From Campylobacterales bacterium (GTDB taxonomy: Bacteria > Campylobacterota > Campylobacteria > Campylobacterales > QNZT01), in contig JALWKJ010000044.1 of assembly GCA_027081495.1 (NCBI GenBank), positions 1-7,043 of the forward strand: DNA of 7,043 nt, in the 5' to 3' direction. Every line of letters starts with the position of its first letter. Within the stretch, counting starts at the first letter, position 1. Shown one piece after another: positions 6,627 to 7,043 of this stretch. The notes under the pieces were generated by a model, which was not told the DNA's origin, made no database searches, and saw only the letters and a program-made list of their open reading frames with translations. The position numbers and the translations under genes were made by a program.

Positions 6627-7043
6627 ATGGATATAGAAATATTAAAAACAAAGACTCTTTTAAAGTCTTTGTTTTTTTTTCAAGCTCTTGTTTTCTTGAT
6701 TGCAATAATCGGTAGCGGTTGTGCAGATTCAAACGATCCGAAGCGATCCGCATATCATGAAGATTCGCTCTCTGAGATATCGGGTAAAGAAAAAGTAAAA
6801 TCCGATGATAAATCATCCGTAAATTCTCATGTGTTGTTACCCGGTAAAGTTTCTATTTTTGAAAATCCGCCCTCAGATCCTCTTTATGGCAGACAGTGGC
6901 ATTTGAACAATACCGGCATTTGCGATATTAATGTTTCAGGCGTGTGGAAAGAGTATCGCGGCAAAGGGATAAAAATAGCGGTTGTCGATACGGGTATCGA
7001 TACTTCGCATAAAGATCTTTTTAAAAATATAGATTTTAATCTT
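6627..7043 (+). CDS. Subtilisin/kexin-like S8 serine protease, lipoprotein-type, 3'-truncated by the window edge
   Basis: The frame is open for 139 codons from the ATG at 6627 to the last base, with no stop. Residues 1-32 are a signal peptide ending in a probable lipobox. Residues 33-80 are a polar Ser/Lys/Asp-rich linker with no recognisable I9 propeptide. The catalytic domain starts near D84-P-L-Y-G-R-Q-W-H-L-N-N-T-G, a pattern typical of kexin-type and related S8 proteases. It continues through D-I-N-V-x-G-V-W and G-K-G-I-K-I-A-V-V to D121-T-G-I-D-x-x-H-K-D-L, where D121 (codon 6987-6989) is the expected catalytic Asp. The His and Ser of the triad lie beyond the window. Cys99 sits where many relatives have Gly or Gln. 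The gene begins 4 bases after the lipoprotein stop without a Shine-Dalgarno sequence, and an in-frame stop at 6603-6605 leaves no earlier ATG, so expression by coupling is likely. It may process its neighbours or other surface proteins (inferred). Confidence 0.88.
   Translation, partial: MDIEILKTKTLLKSLFFFQALVFLIAIIGSGCADSNDPKRSAYHEDSLSEISGKEKVKSDDKSSVNSHVLLPGKVSIFENPPSDPLYGRQWHLNNTGICDINVSGVWKEYRGKGIKIAVVDTGIDTSHKDLFKNIDFNL
6644..6680 (+). terminator. Intrinsic-terminator-like hairpin with T tract, inside the protease signal sequence
   Basis: The left arm 6644-6656 (AAAAACAAAGACT) and right arm 6664-6676 (AGTCTTTGTTTTT) are perfect 13-base complements around a 7-base loop (6657-6663). T9 spans 6672-6680. 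Without the outer A:T pairs the core is an 8-bp stem (6649-6656 with 6664-6671) followed directly by nine T. The stem has only three G:C pairs, so it is weak. It begins 22 bases after the lipoprotein stop, where a terminator for that gene is expected, yet it overlaps codons 6-18 of the protease. Confidence 0.7.
6672..6680 (+). repeat. T9 homopolymer within coding sequence
   Basis: Nine consecutive T encode three Phe (residues 16-18) in the hydrophobic core of the protease signal peptide. It is the longest single-base run noticed in the window; several runs of seven A occur elsewhere. Loss of one T brings TGA at 6697-6699 into frame, and gain of one T brings TAG at 6713-6715 into frame, so either change would cut the protein off before the catalytic domain. 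Confidence 0.85.

Larger units (their letters stand above)
6627..6722 (+). other. Lipoprotein-type signal peptide of the protease
   Basis: Residues 1-13 hold K7, K9 and K13, although D2 and E4 are acidic. Residues 14-28 are strongly hydrophobic, and the segment ends I-G-S-G-C with Cys32 encoded at 6720-6722. Gly at -3 is atypical for a lipobox, so lipidation is probable rather than certain. The alternative is an uncleaved membrane anchor or an ordinary signal peptide. Ala follows the Cys. Confidence 0.65.

Noticed and set aside
6619..6816. 65-codon minus-strand open frame at the lipoprotein/protease junction
   Set aside because: It overlaps the well-supported protease start on the other strand; its Lys-rich stretch is just the complement of the T tract and hairpin.

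Overview
The window suggests a low-GC, Gram-negative bacterium. Lys is mostly AAA, Ile is often ATA, Arg is often AGA, two lipoprotein-type signals are present, and the junctions are tight. The overall style resembles Campylobacterota (Sulfurimonas/Campylobacter-like). That placement rests on codon habit and protein style only and is tentative.

The whole window is one plus-strand run of three genes for exported proteins, with almost no intergenic DNA. (1) Positions 1-2438 hold the 3' part of a large repeat protein: about eight tandem PKD/Ig-like domains, then a C-terminal carboxypeptidase-regulatory-like (CarboxypepD_reg) domain. Its true start lies upstream. (2) Eleven bases later, 2450-6622 encodes a complete 1390-residue lipoprotein: lipobox Cys23, two CarboxypepD_reg-like domains, then a long series of beta-rich Ig-like segments, several of them SbsA/Big_5-like. 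(3) Four bases later, 6627-7043 is the start of a subtilisin/kexin-like (S8) serine protease with its own lipoprotein-type signal. It runs off the window edge and is easily missed because no stop codon is visible.

The most notable regulatory structure is at the lipoprotein/protease junction. A 13-bp perfect hairpin followed by a T tract, looking like an intrinsic terminator for the upstream genes, lies inside the protease's signal-peptide coding sequence. Its T9 run encodes part of the hydrophobic core, so the same bases could act as terminator, signal peptide and slippage-prone tract. A second, smaller oddity is a heptamer (ATGAAAA) repeated three times across the start of the lipoprotein gene, offering three ATGs in three frames.

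Inferred working model: two long, domain-repeat envelope proteins and a membrane-anchored protease are made from one transcript, with protease expression set lower or switched by the junction hairpin. The protease may process its neighbours or other surface proteins. No RNA genes, mobile elements, CRISPR arrays or attachment sites were seen. No gene-free stretch longer than 11 bases exists.
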